Shown: positions 35,815 to 47,174, numbered from the stretch's first letter. The stretch is 58,413 bases of DNA from Tieghemiomyces parasiticus (GCA_027575765.1 JANBPT010000192.1:1-58413), one strand, 5' to 3'. Notes: generated by a model not told the origin, from the sequence alone. Numbers and translations are program-made.

Positions 35815-36241
35815 TGCTGCTTTCCTGCCGGATGGGACCCCGTTCTCGCATCCAACGTCTTGTGCACGCTGTATTTCTATCTACCACTCTAGCCAAGGCC
35901 AATCTTCAATTCCCCCCCAAAAAACTGAATTTTATTATAAACAACGCATTCAAGAAACAATATCACTCGAGACAAAGCGTATGGGTATCATCAAGCACTG
36001 TCCCAAGTGGGATGCGCATTTGCGATTTAGGGTCAAGTGGGAAGCACTATACCATCCCAATTTTCATTGACGGCATCCAGGCAAGCCAGAAAAAAAAAGA
36101 GTAAATTAAAACCAATGAATATCCACATTATACAGTGGAGTTCAGTTTCGATGGTAGGTGTACAATACTGCCATGATGAGTAATACCTCCATGCTACCCT
36201 GTACCATTCTCTGATGTAATCAAAAGTATGCAATCGGCACA
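35815..36241. other. Short convergent intergenic region, nothing else seen
   Basis: This is the 3' region of the hypothetical gene (+) and of urease (-). It has an A8 run at about 36091-36098 and no coding signal. Confidence 0.5.
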
Positions 36242-39200
36242 CTAAAATAAATTGTAGTTCTGGGTCAACGGCAACACGGCCACCGGATCGCACACGCAAG
36301 GCACCCCGTCGGCGGTGACCTGGTAAGTCTCAGGGTCCACGACAACCACCGGCAGGGCGCTATTAAACTTGAGATCATGCTTGGTGATTGTACGGCAGCT
36401 TTGGACGGCCACCAACCGCTTGTTGATGCGGTAGTTCAGCGGAGTATTGTCCACCACCACGACATTGTCCGCCACCGCCATTTCCTCGTCCCCAGATTGA
36501 TGATGACGGCCGCCGCCACCACCACCACGACCATGCTTGGTTTGGCTTGTCAGAGGCTTTGACGATCCTCTACCCACCACCGTCTTCTTCTGCGTGCCTT
36601 GCCGCTCTACCACGTCCGCCACTTCGTTACCCTTAGCCTGACCCATGGTAAGTCGGTGAAGCGCTGCTCGGCTTACAAACGTCAGGGAATTGATTGCCGC
36701 CGCTCCCGGGAGGGCGCCGTAAGCCGGGCGGAGGTTAACGGGTTGGGTGGTCGGGATAGATCCGTTTGCGTCACCCATAGCCGACCAGGCGATCGTCCCG
36801 CCCTTGACCACCATCTCGGGACGGGACCCGAAATTGCGGGGCGTAAAGAGGATCAGATCCGCCAGTTTGCCCACCTCGATCGAGCCGACCACGTGCGCGA
36901 TACCGTGGGTAATGGCCGGGTTGATAGTATACTTGGAGACGTACCGCTTGATGCGGAAGTTGTCGTGTGGGGTGTCGAACGGCGGCGACGGGGGTAGGTA
37001 CGTGGCAGAAGAAGGATTAGGTTTGGATGAAGAGACGGATACATCATGATTCGAGTCGGTCGCCCGGGAGGACTTTGAGGTGTAAGACTCTTCGCCACCG
37101 TCATCATCGGCACGACGGTGATCGGGCGGGAGATATCCACGCTGGATCTTCATCTTGTGAGCGGTGCGCCAGGTCCGTGAAACGACCTCACCGATACGAC
37201 CCATCGCCTGCGAATCCGACGAGATCATACTGATAGCGCCCTGGTCATGAAGCACATCTTCGGCGGCAATGGTCTCGGCACGGATGCGGGACTCGGCGAA
37301 CGCGATATCCTCGGGGATATTTTTACTGAGATGGTGACACACCATCAGCATGTCGATGTGTTCGTCGAGGGTGTTGAGGGTGTACGGTCGGGTAGGATTG
37401 GTGGAAGACGGGAGAACGTGGGGGACCCCGCAGACCTGGATGATATCCGGGGCATGGCCGCCGCCGGCGCCTTCAGTGTGGTAGGTGTGGATGGCCCGAT
37501 CCTTGAAGGCCGCAATGGTGGCCTCGACAAACCCGGCCTCGTTGAGCGTGTCGGTGTGGATACTGGCTTGGATGTCGTATTGGTCACAGACCGTGAGACA
37601 AGCATCGATGGCCGCCGGCGTGCTACCCCAGTCCTCGTGAATCTTGAGTCCGATCGCCCCGGCTTCCACCTGCTCGATGAGCCCCTCGGAAGCTGAGGTG
37701 TTACCCTTGCCCGTGAAGCCAAAATTGAGCGGGAGGGTGTCGACTGCCTCCAGCATAAACTGCATGTGGAAGCGCCCCGTCGTGCACGTCGTGGCGTTAG
37801 TGCCCGTCGTGGGGCCTGCACCTCCTCCGATCATGGTGGTGATACCGCTGGCGATGGCCTGGGCAGTTTCAAGCCCAAGTCATAACGTAGGAGAGACCGA
37901 GGTGAGGTAGAGTGGATTAGGGAAGGGTGGGTTAGTGTGAATGCGGGGGCGGGGTGCGTTGCTATTTACCATCCAATGGGCCTCCGAATACAGACCCCCT
38001 TCTTTCCGTGTGTCTAGGTGCGCTTTTTGGAGTTTCTGTCCCCGCGAGCAAGAGGAATGGAGTCGTACTTACCTCGTGACACAGATCCAGACCGACAAAG
38101 TGGACATGCGTATCGATGGCTCCGGCTGTGACGATTTTACCCTCGCCGCCAATTACGTCGGTGGTCACCCCGACGGTCATCCCCGGCGTGACACCGTCCA
38201 TGACGTCCGGGTTGCCAGCTTTGCCGATACCCACAATATAGCCTTTTCGAATGCCAATGTCGGCCTGGGCGGTTAAGTGGGAAAGGTGGCACCCAGGGTG
38301 CATGGATGTGGGTTAGTCAGGAGTATCTACAAGGCTATTAGGCCGTCACTCCAAGGTAAAGCTCGCTTGCTAGTGAGTTTTACACACGAGATGGTGCCGG
38401 ATAAGAAAAATGAGGAGAGGGGGAGAAGAGGGCCTACCTTAAAGATTCCGGTGTAATCCACGATCAGAGCGTTGGTGATGACTAGGTCCAGAGCCCCGTC
38501 GTCACCGACGCCAACGGCTTGGCCCATCCCCTCGCGGATGACCTTCCCGCCCCCAAACTTGCACTCATCACCGTACATGGTATAATCCTTCTCAACCTCC
38601 AGCACTAGGTCGGTATCACCCAGTCGCACGCGGTCACCGGTAGTAGGTCCGAACATGTCCGCGTAGGTATGGCGGTCGATCGTAGTCGGTTTGATCTCCT
38701 CCTCCTCCTTTTCCTTCTCGTTGCGACTAGCCCGACGGATCTCGGGTTCGGTCACGGTGGCAAAACTGCGGAGGGTGAGCTGTTCGATAAGGGCACGGTA
38801 CCGCTCTGGGGTATGTTCAACGGGTCCCGGCATGAGGTGGTTACCCCCGCGGATCACCCGATGACCGGCGATATCGACAAGGGTTACAGTCTTGGATTCG
38901 CCTGGTTCGAAACGGACGGCGGTGCCGGCGGCAATATCCAGACGCCGGCCATAGGCCCGCACCCGATCGAAACTAAGGGAGGCGTTGGCTTCTACCAGGT
39001 GGAAGTGGGAGCCGACCTAGTGGATCAATTTAGAGAGGGAGGAGGGAAGGGATTGATAAATATATATATGTGTGTGTGTGTTAATGGGGGTAATTACTGG
39101 TTAGTGAAAAGTTAGGGTGGCTAAGCCTCCAACTCGTCTCTATCAAAATTCTAGAACGACACCCGTGCTTGGGCTTACGATCTATATTAGCCTTCCATTG

Positions 39201-39749
39201 GTAGCAGTCGCAGGGTCTCCGATGCCTTACTTGGATGGGACGGTCACCGTGGTTCGTAATGCGCAGACGGTACCGTTTGCGCCCTTCATTGATGACGATC
39301 GGCTCAGGTCTCACAAATACCGCACCAGGCTGGCGCTCAGGGCGGTACAACTCGGCCAAATGGTCATTCCACGGGAAGGTCCTTTCAGGGTCAGGTACGG
39401 GTAGGAACGAACCTTGCAGCGCCAGTTCCAAATTCCCGTCTGTCGACGCAATCGGGTGGTTCACAGTCACCAAGAAGGTTCCACTGGGCACGGTACCCTC
39501 CACTTGCACGTCCTCAAGCCCACTAGGGACGGCAGGCAGCACGTGACGGTACCCAAGCATTTCACGGCCAAGTTGCATGAGCTCAGCCACGGTGTGGTTG
39601 CCCTCGCGCATGAGTTCAAGGATTTGCGTGGTAATAAGCGCCGTGGCTTCGGCTTGGTTGAGGCGTATCCCGCGAGCGAGACGCGATTGTGCCAGGCGGC
39701 CCACCTGGATCAGCTGGAGCTTGTCCAGCTCACGGGGCAGAAGGTGCAT
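36242..39749 (-). CDS. Urease, single-chain nickel enzyme
   Basis: Cytosolic urease hydrolyses urea to ammonia and carbamate. The fused gamma-beta-alpha chain is 968 aa, from minus-strand exons 39749-39231, 39016-38438, 38264-38073 and 37858-36242; the three introns (214, 173, 214 nt) are all phase 0. The gamma part starts [13 protein letters not shown] and contains the conserved [16 protein letters not shown]. The beta part has [11 protein letters not shown] and [19 protein letters not shown]. In the alpha part the nickel site is intact: His pair in DTHVHF (about 419 and 421), carbamylated Lys in IGLKIHEDW (about 502), [21 protein letters not shown], the flap His in CHHL, and the metal-ligand Asp in SSDSQAMGR. 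Fungal ureases are about 835 aa. The excess comes from two low-complexity insertions (about 675-727 and 840-892) and an acidic patch before the alpha domain. Maturation needs UreF, encoded at 45434-46624. GATA motifs cluster upstream. Confidence 0.97.
39060..39080. repeat. TA/TG dinucleotide microsatellite in urease intron 1
   Basis: An alternating TA run passes into a TG run inside the first intron of urease (39230-39017 on the minus strand). It is likely length-variable between strains. Confidence 0.7.
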
Positions 39750-42700
39750 GGTGAGAGATGCGTGTGAGAGGGGGAGGGTAGCGGTGGTGGTGGAGGTGAA
39801 GCGGGACGGCTAATCGTGTGACGGTGGTTATATTGCACTAGCTGGGACACAGGTCGAGGGCTCTGAAGCGAATTCGGCTGGAATAGCGCGGCACGACGGT
39901 AAATGCCGGTCCACAGGCAGAAAAGCTACAAGGTGAGTTGTGGCGAATCACAAGGTAGTCAACAAATGAATAAGAGAAGGCTTACAAACGAGGGTCAAGC
40001 AAGTGAACCCAGGTCGAGTGGCTGGACAGGAGGCGGCCAGGGGCAGAAGGACTGAACGAAGTATGGCTAGAGCTGGGTCGTCCTCCTTCCTTAGAACTCC
40101 AACCACAATAACGGGGGATGGAGCGATAAGCTATATACAGACCGGGTGTGGCCGGTTCCTATCTAGCCGCTGCTTATCGCGACGATAACTATCGCTGTCC
40201 AGATCGGGCATCACTCGTCGCGATAGGGTTTCGATAAGCCCACCTCTCGGATACCCGTGTCAGGGAGTAAGGCGACAATCTGCGGAGTCAGTATGGGGTT
40301 ACCATATTTAGTAAATAGGCACGCGCAGCCACAGGTAAACTGGCCTGCCAAATTTATTGAGCCTAGGCTCAGCCTCTGGTAAATCTGACGGCTCTGCGGG
40401 GAATCCCATGTGAGGGGAAATTAATAATCGTGCGGGTAGGTGTGTAGCGTAGAGGTTCCGACTTACGAGGTAAGCCATGGGCGCCTGGGAGACAGGGGAG
40501 AAGGCCGATATGGGGAGGAGTAGATCGCGGACACAAAAGTGAAATCAATGCCCAGTCGTAGCGGCAAGGGCGCATATTTAGTGGGGTTGATTGCCGGTAC
40601 GTTTCGAGTAGGTCGTTCAGAATGAAGATACGAGAATCAGGGTCCAAACCAGCGACCAAGGTACACACGCTCTCTGCTTCCTTTGCACTTGTGCGAAGGG
40701 AGGCCCTCAGGCATCGCCTGTTCCCGCCCAGCCCAAGGTGAGAAAGGGGGCAGCGGCGTGCGAGACAGAAGGAATAGACGCGGTAGGGGGCCATGGCCTA
40801 CGCCAATGGGCTTCAGCGCGCCCAAGTACTGGCACTGGAGAATGTAGGCGGAGTTCTAAAGTAGACGAGCTACACTTCGCTTTACATGGGGAGCATCTGA
40901 TGGCAAAATAAGGCGAATAGGCCGCCCGCCTTGGGCTCACTATAAATAAACTCACATTTTATCCGTTGAGTAGCTGGCGTCCAAGACCAGCCTCTCAAGT
41001 CCACATCTGTGCCTTCATACACTTCGCTACACCTCAATGCTGCTTGCCAAGAGGAGATAACAGGCCTAACGAGCTGGCTTTGTCCCATATCAAAACAGCA
41101 ATGCATGTTGATGGGCTAAACGGTGGTGCGGGCTGTTACACCGCTTTTGGACGGTTGTGTGCCCCACCTGACCTACTCAAGCGGCGTGAAGTCGCATTCT
41201 CCATTCGCCCCATCCAGCCAACGCTAAACCATCACCTCTTCCGCTCCTTCGCCACGCCCATCAACCCGAACCAATCCTGTACGGAACCAATATTAGCCGG
41301 CCTTTAGTCAGGCCCAACCGCACGGGAGCAGTGGAGTGGCGTGCGGGATTCGATAGACAGCGAACCGAGGTCCACGGACGTCCTTTGAGGAAATCAGCCA
41401 ATCATTCCACCACCCACTGGCCATTGGCCATGCAAAGATTACCAGGATAATCCGAAGACCAGTCAGTTTTAATTTTGTCCTTGAGCTCCTAGTAGCAATA
41501 TTGTGGAAGAGTAGGAGGAGGGGGAGTCGGATTCTTTAACGTCGCGTAAAAATGCCGCGACTCTCATGAGTGGAGCTAGGCCGTCGTGTGCCCGGCTTTA
41601 TGAAAGGGTAAGACAGACGTGGATTGGGCAGTTCTCATAAGGTAGACGGTTTTATGCACATAGGCTGTTGACTTGCCTCTGAACCAAGGGAGATTCGTGG
41701 GCTAGTACCCCGACAGTGATAGAAACATCGTCTCGGCTTGGTCGCCCTTGTCGGACGCACGTTTCTGAGCTGGCGCCGTCGAAGTCACCCATACGGCGTG
41801 GGGCGGGTGCATCTTGATACATAACCCCCGCCCTGATACCCTTTGGCTGCCATTGGCGGGAATCAACAGGCTTGCCAGGCGACGTTTATATTTAGAGGGA
41901 CTTCTTCACTCCGCCCCTCCCCCACACACACAACCCAAAGTCCATTTTCCCAGTAGAGGGGCCGATCATCATACAGGTCATCGAGACTGTCCTGAGGACA
42001 ATTAACAACTGCTGCAGGGCAGCTGGCGGTCACACAGTTAGGAACAACGAGAGGCCAGCACGCCTGTCAAATGGTCAGCCTACAGAGACTTGCCTGTCCG
42101 CCCACAATGGTCCATACGAGGCCAGCACGCGTCTACTGTGTCTCCCAAGGGCGGAGTCCTTTTTCCGCCAGTGGGTGCCCGCAAAGGCCATGGTGGCAGA
42201 ACAGGGCTGGTGTGCGTGTTGCGATTAGGACCAGCGCACACTGCCGCACGATGGCCCATTGGCGCGTCACCTGTCGCCGCCTCTCTTCCAACGCTAAGGG
42301 CTGGGGGCCATTGTTCCTGGCTTGTCGTCTGTTGCCATCTATTTTTTTCCCTCGCGCATAACCCAAAGGCATAGTTGGCTGAGCAATACAGCTCGTCCCG
42401 ACGCTGAAGTTTCTGGAGACCCTCTTCTTTATCTTGTATTCATATCTCACCAGCATAGTGGCTATAGCATCCTCTCTACCTCGGTGCAATTCTCTAGCCG
42501 TTTATCGGCGGCCCTTTTTTAATCCCATACCGCTCTGGTAGTGCTCATCGGCGACCCCGCCAGCCAGCCCCTCGACTTCTCCGCTGGAATAGCGAATCCC
42601 GCACGCGGACATTCGGCCCCTCCTTCGTTACCGCCTCGTGCCAGCTCTCCCTCCTCCCCCCACAGCCACGGCCTGTCCACTGGCCACAGCCCCCATCGCC

Positions 42701-43479
42701 CCTTGGCTACTTCGCATCTCCTTCTTCGTACGCCCGCCTCCTCCTGCCGGTCCCTTCCAGCTGCCTCCCCACCCAGCGGCTTCTGTACACCGCTTGGCAT
42801 GGTTACATTTGGTTCACAGCGCCGCATACCTCGTGTCCCACCCATCACCACACCACCACGCTCGCGCGGCCACTTCCCGCCCCCGCATCCTTCCGCTAGC
42901 CTGACGCTTTACACCACTCCCCGACTAGGTCCCGTCCGTCGGCTGGCGCACCCGACCCTGCTATTTTTACCAAAACTCCCTGACCGCCCCTTCCTCGTCT
43001 TTGTTATACCTCGCCTCCCTGTGCTTCATTCCAGGACCTACCTTGACCTCGACAGCATTCCGTGCCGCCATTACTTTTAGATTTCCATAGACATTCCCGT
43101 CGGGCCACCTGTACGTGATTTGCCTTCACAGCCGTTTCCCCCTGGCGACCTGGCCACCCTATCGACAGTGCCAAGCGCCCTCCCACCAATAATACCCGTC
43201 GCTTCTTACGAGCGTGTGAGTGGTTTTCGTTCCCAGCCTTCTGCTTGCGCCAAATTGTACCAACTCCGCCCTCCTTCCCACTACTTCACCTACTCCGCCG
43301 TGCCCCACTCCCTCATTCACTCTGTCGGAGCCGCGCTACTACCGCACGGGCTGATTTTACTGCTAGCTCCCACTCCCACACCCTTTTGTCACTCAATCCT
43401 CACCCCTTTTCATAGTGGTTAGTGGTCTATTTTTACACTTCGTCCTTTGCCCCTTCTACTTGACTTTGCCGCTGTCGCC
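39750..43479. other. Divergent intergenic region between urease and the KCH gene
   Basis: The left 500 bp is the urease promoter with its GATA cluster. The middle (40300-42500) has only short open frames without signatures. From about 42530 to 43479 the plus strand is extremely C+T rich; this is best read as the leader or promoter of the KCH gene. A 179-codon frame at 42541-43080 is a Pro/Ser/Leu-rich composition artefact that opens with GTG. Confidence 0.5.
40125..40238. promoter_or_regulatory. GATA-motif cluster upstream of urease
   Basis: Seven GATA cores, counting both strands, lie within 114 bp, 375-490 bp upstream of the urease start. They include GATAAG at 40125-40130, its complement at 40173-40178, GATAAC at 40184-40189, GATAGG at 40222-40227 and GATAAG at 40233-40238. 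Chance predicts about one. GATA factors of the AreA/NIT2/Gln3 type activate nitrogen-scavenging genes in fungi and bind such sites. A minus-strand TATATAG lies next to the cluster at 40131-40137. The binding factor is inferred. Confidence 0.5.
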
Positions 43480-45159
43480 ATGTGCTTCCAAACCACCAAG
43501 TGGAAGCGTGAGATCATCAACGACCACAAGTTCGAGTACATCGACGCCAATGACTTTACCGACAATTCGGCCGGCGCCCGCTTCTCGTACATGATCGTGT
43601 TTGCGCGGGTGGTCAAGGCCACCTTGGTGTACGTGGCCGACGTGTACACCGCCGTGTCGCTGTTCGTCATGAAGGACTATTACATGGGGAAGGACTCCAT
43701 CTACCGCCAGATATCCGGCTTCCCAGTGCACGTTCTACGATTCGTCTTCTGGGCCTCCATTCTAATTTCGTTTGGGCTGCTCGCGTGGGAGTACCGTAAG
43801 AGTCGCCGGGTGTACAAGACCCGCGACATCTCGTATGCTTACACATCGCCCCTGGTGTACCGGTACATTTGCCTGGTCTCCTACCCGCACTATTGCTTTT
43901 TTCGGCAGATTGACAACCACCGTAAATTCAAGGACAATGTTGCCTTCTTTGTGTTCTTCAATCTTAAGTCGTGGAAAAGGGTCCTGTTCGCCGAGTCGCC
44001 GCGCCAGGTGTTCAACGGGCTAGCCCTGGGCTTTATGCTCAAGGCCATCTACATCAAGAACCACAATTCGTTCCCAACGGACTTTGATGCCTACGCCAAG
44101 GAGACCTCCCAAAAGTTTTCCATTTGTGTGATGGCCTTCACCTTCATCATGTACGCGATATCAGTCCTGACCATCATCGCCGCCGCCGCCCTCTACGTGC
44201 CCCTGCTGTTTAGCATCCAAGGCAATATCAAGGAGTACTGTTGCCACAAGGTCGATAAGCGTGTGGCCATGATTCTGAAAAAATACTCCAAGAAGCGCAT
44301 CGCTGCTGACCGCGCAAACGCAGAGCGCGAGAAGAAGGGCCTCCAGACCCTCTACGGTTCCGAAGGAAACGGCTCCGCCGGCGTCGGCGAAGGGCCCCGC
44401 GAACCGACCCTACCCAAACTGGACTACGATGTAATGCTGGACGAGCCCGTTGGACCGCACCCGGCGGGTAACGTGTACAACCCCTACGGCGTCCCGGTTC
44501 AGCCCTACCGCACCGATTCTCCCGGCCCAGCTTATCCCATGCAGCCCCGGTTCCCGCCCGCCGCCAACTCTGTCTACGCGCCCTCGGTTGGTCCCATCTC
44601 GGTGATATCCACCGGTCGTGACGACCTGGCCAGCTATGCCGATGGTGGCGGCGGGAGTACAGCCCTTCCGGCGAACGACCCACGGCGCCAGCTGGCCGAT
44701 GTAGCCTACAGCCGCGGCCGCCAGCCGGCCCTCCCAAACCTTGACTACGTGCTCAACCAGCCCGAGTCCATGGGCGAAGAAGGTAGCTACCGTAGCTACG
44801 ACCAGGGTGATCGCTACCAACATCACCAGCGGCATCAGGATAACCCGTACCCGCATGAGTACCATCAAGCTGGCCCGCCATACCCGTCCGCTACCTACCC
44901 ACCACAACGCTCCTACACCGACCATACTTCGGCGGCCACGGCTACCGTGGCCCTTGGTGAGCGTGGTACCTCTGTGCCACCCTACCCTCATGACGGCAGC
45001 GACGATTTGGCGTCCAACACCGATACCACCAGTGTCACCTCCCAGCAGCCCCTCACACCTGGCTACGGGCGTGGGGGTCACGATCCCAGTATGACGCGGG
45101 GAACGTCCACGCAGTATTACGACCAGTTGCATTCGTCCGCGCGGAACCGACACATTTAG
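43480..45159 (+). CDS. KCH-type low-affinity potassium transporter (Kch1/Prm6 family)
   Basis: Plasma-membrane protein of 559 aa. Kch1 and Prm6 of yeast mediate potassium influx that triggers calcium entry in the pheromone and stress response. Hydrophobic segments lie at about residues 36-63 (containing VYVADVYTAVSLF), 83-104 and 214-247. Conserved family points are the charged start (FEYIDANDF), the cytosolic stretch TRDISYAY ... LVSYPHYCFF and FNLKSWKRVLFAESPRQ. The C-terminal 290 residues are a disordered Pro/Tyr/Gln/Ser-rich tail that repeats an LPxLDY element (LPKLDYDVML, LPNLDYVLNQ). ATG 43480 is chosen because the family-like sequence MCFQTTKWKREI begins there; the frame is open upstream only through a non-ATG stretch. 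An AATAAA lies at 45325-45330. It sits between urease and UreF but on the opposite strand, with no known link to urea use. Confidence 0.85.
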   Translation: MCFQTTKWKREIINDHKFEYIDANDFTDNSAGARFSYMIVFARVVKATLVYVADVYTAVSLFVMKDYYMGKDSIYRQISGFPVHVLRFVFWASILISFGLLAWEYRKSRRVYKTRDISYAYTSPLVYRYICLVSYPHYCFFRQIDNHRKFKDNVAFFVFFNLKSWKRVLFAESPRQVFNGLALGFMLKAIYIKNHNSFPTDFDAYAKETSQKFSICVMAFTFIMYAISVLTIIAAAALYVPLLFSIQGNIKEYCCHKVDKRVAMILKKYSKKRIAADRANAEREKKGLQTLYGSEGNGSAGVGEGPREPTLPKLDYDVMLDEPVGPHPAGNVYNPYGVPVQPYRTDSPGPAYPMQPRFPPAANSVYAPSVGPISVISTGRDDLASYADGGGGSTALPANDPRRQLADVAYSRGRQPALPNLDYVLNQPESMGEEGSYRSYDQGDRYQHHQRHQDNPYPHEYHQAGPPYPSATYPPQRSYTDHTSAATATVALGERGTSVPPYPHDGSDDLASNTDTTSVTSQQPLTPGYGRGGHDPSMTRGTSTQYYDQLHSSARNRHI

Positions 45160-45433
45160 TCAAGCGGAGAAGTGATATAGAGGGGCGCTGCTTGGGCTAA
45201 GGTTCCGATGGTGCTGGTCGCTACCGGTATCTGGGCACTTTCTATTCATATATACACTTTTTTTTTGGCAATCCCTCGATCCATCTTCCTCGGTCTGACA
45301 TTACAAAATAACCACCTGCCCTGTAATAAACCTACTTTCTGTACACTCCTACTATTATTAATTAATGAAGGTCCAACCATACAGTGCCGTCGGACTGGCA
45401 CTGATTGTCATTGATGCATCCCCCTCTCCACGG

Positions 45434-46624
45434 TTAACTATTGAATACCTTAGAGTATAACCGCTCATGGGCCCCTTGCATCATATCTACCATAGGCGCC
45501 GTTTGGGCTACTTGATCGATTGACAGGGAGCGGGCGACCGTGGTAGCACTTTCCGTCCAGGTCTTGGCGTCGGCCAACACGATCTGGGCCTGGTAAGGAC
45601 CGACGATATTGAGCCTAACGGCTGAGGAGACGATCTGGCGAACGAACATGAACATGAAGAGGTGTTGGGATTTGTCTACACGAAGGGGGAAGGGGCGAGC
45701 ATAATAATCGTAATAGTAGTTGCCAAGCGTGAAGGTGATTGCGCAATACATTCCCAGGTGCGTATCAGTTAGAAGTGTCCGTCCCTCTCCTTGTTGATGG
45801 AATAAAACAAAGCCCTTTCAAGAAAAAAAAGACCTCCCCCCACTCCTCCCCCCTCCCCGGGTTCGATATCTCCAGCACCACGCGAGAAGGCGCGGGGAAT
45901 CTGACTAGTCCGCCCTATGCTCGACAAATGGCTTGGACCGGGGAGTATGTGGGGGGGGGGGAATACCACCCCTCCACTTACCTAGGCTTAATCCGAGCAT
46001 CTGGGCTACCATGCCGAAACACACCGGGAAGTGTCCTTTGGCACGGTCCAATCGAATTGCCGCTTTAAAGTCCCGAGCTAAGTCGTTGTCATGGGCATCG
46101 GCGGCAGCGGGGGTGTTGCTATCCGTCCCGGCTGACTTGGACGGTGGGGACGACCGCGACCGGAACGATTTCATGTAGAGGATCAGGAGACTCGTGCCCT
46201 GGGCGACTGAGGCCCTCCGTACGGCGGCGTGGGAGTTGCTGGCGTGGAACAAGTGATCTAAATCCGTGAAGCTACTGAACAGCTGTGACACGGCCACTTT
46301 AGTACGGTTGCTGGTTGCTTTCGAGTCACTCCGTACCGGTGGCGGTTGTACGGTGGGGCTTGAGGGTTCTTCCTGTATCCGCTGATGCGGCTGCTGTTGG
46401 CGGTGGTGGTATTGCTCAGTCAACTTGTAGGCCTCGGTCACAAACGGCAGACTAGAGTGTGCAAAGGTATGGACACTGTCGCGGATAAAGGCGGCGAGTT
46501 GGATGGGTGTGGTAACGAGGCCCAGTTGGAAGGCAGTTTCGAGGCCGGAAGAGGCTACGAACCCACCCGTGGGGAGGGCAGAGTCGACGAGTTGCCAGAG
46601 GAGCCAGGTGTCATCGCCTTCCAT
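45434..46624 (-). CDS. ureF: Urease accessory protein UreF
   Basis: Chaperone that with UreD/UreH and UreG delivers nickel to apo-urease, acting as a regulator of the UreG GTPase. The protein is 294 aa from minus-strand exons 46624-45982 and 45675-45434. The 306-nt intron is phase 1 (donor GTAAGT, acceptor GTGTAG), and the Asp codon is split. Conserved points are the N-terminal LVDSALPTGGFVASSGLE, LPFVTEAYKL, DHLFHASNSHAAVRRASVAQG, HFPVCFGMVAQMLGLSL and, after the junction, IVSSAVRLNIVGPYQAQ. The C-terminal tail matches the family end. Gln/Pro/Ser-rich (about 70-108) and Ser/Ala/Asp-rich (about 160-180) stretches are insertions. ATG 46624 is the first ATG; six bases upstream are also open but have no ATG. 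UreD and UreG are not in the window. The divergent neighbour is tubulin cofactor A. Confidence 0.93.
45951..45961. repeat. G11 homopolymer in the UreF intron
   Basis: Eleven G on the plus strand (C11 on the coding strand), about 20 nt after the UreF donor site. This is a slippage-prone tract. Confidence 0.7.
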
Positions 46625-47174
46625 TCTCAAGGGAGTAGGGCTAGGGGGACGATGCTGGTGGTGGTGGTGATGGTAAGTGGCGGAGGGGAGGACGGAGTTT
46701 TGTGAAGTAGGGCGGAGGCGGGATGGGTGGAGAGACAGGAGAGTGGCTCAACGCGAATGCAATCGTGGTATAGCCTTGGGGCTGATTCAGGTCGCAAACG
46801 ATAGGGGTCAGGCGGAGGTTGGAGGGGGAGGGGCCTCGTAAAACGTATCGGATAGTGAGAGTCCAGGCCGATAAGCGCTCCACCCTACTTCTCACATAGC
46901 TATCAAAAACATTAGGACGGCAAGTGGCAAACTCGCGGACCTATGTGTGTGTGTGTGTGTGTAGGGGGGGGGGCACAGGACGAGTTCAGAGTCCCAGCCG
47001 TACGTACATTATACTGCGGAATACGTCCTCCCCCGGGATTCCTTTCGTTCCTACTACCATCCCTGTTAACCAGACTCTCATTCTCCGAGCTTTTTGCCTG
47101 CCATTGTCATAGTACGCCCATCTCTGCACCCATAGCAGCGAAGCATCCGACCCACACCGACATCTCCTACCACC
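46625..47174. promoter_or_regulatory. Divergent promoter region of UreF and tubulin cofactor A
   Basis: The 550 bp between two divergent starts carries a TG microsatellite (about 46944-46962) directly followed by G10 (46964-46973). It also has a GATA cluster on the UreF side. No TATA box stands out. Confidence 0.6.
46800..46904. promoter_or_regulatory. GATA-motif cluster upstream of UreF
   Basis: Five GATA cores, counting both strands, lie in 105 bp: 46800-46803, 46846-46849 (complement), 46851-46854, 46870-46875 (GATAAG) and 46901-46904 (complement). They lie 176-280 bp upstream of the UreF start. Fewer than one is expected by chance. The cluster mirrors the one before urease, so joint nitrogen control is plausible. 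Tubulin cofactor A shares this spacer, but the cluster lies nearer UreF. Confidence 0.45.

Noticed and set aside
40369..40794. Minus-strand frame of 141 codons in the urease-KCH spacer
   Set aside because: No family resemblance, low-complexity Arg/Pro/Leu composition and no supporting splice or promoter context.
42541..43080. Open frame of 179 codons before the KCH gene
   Set aside because: It opens with GTG, its composition follows the C+T bias, and overlapping frames in other phases are equally long and equally meaningless.
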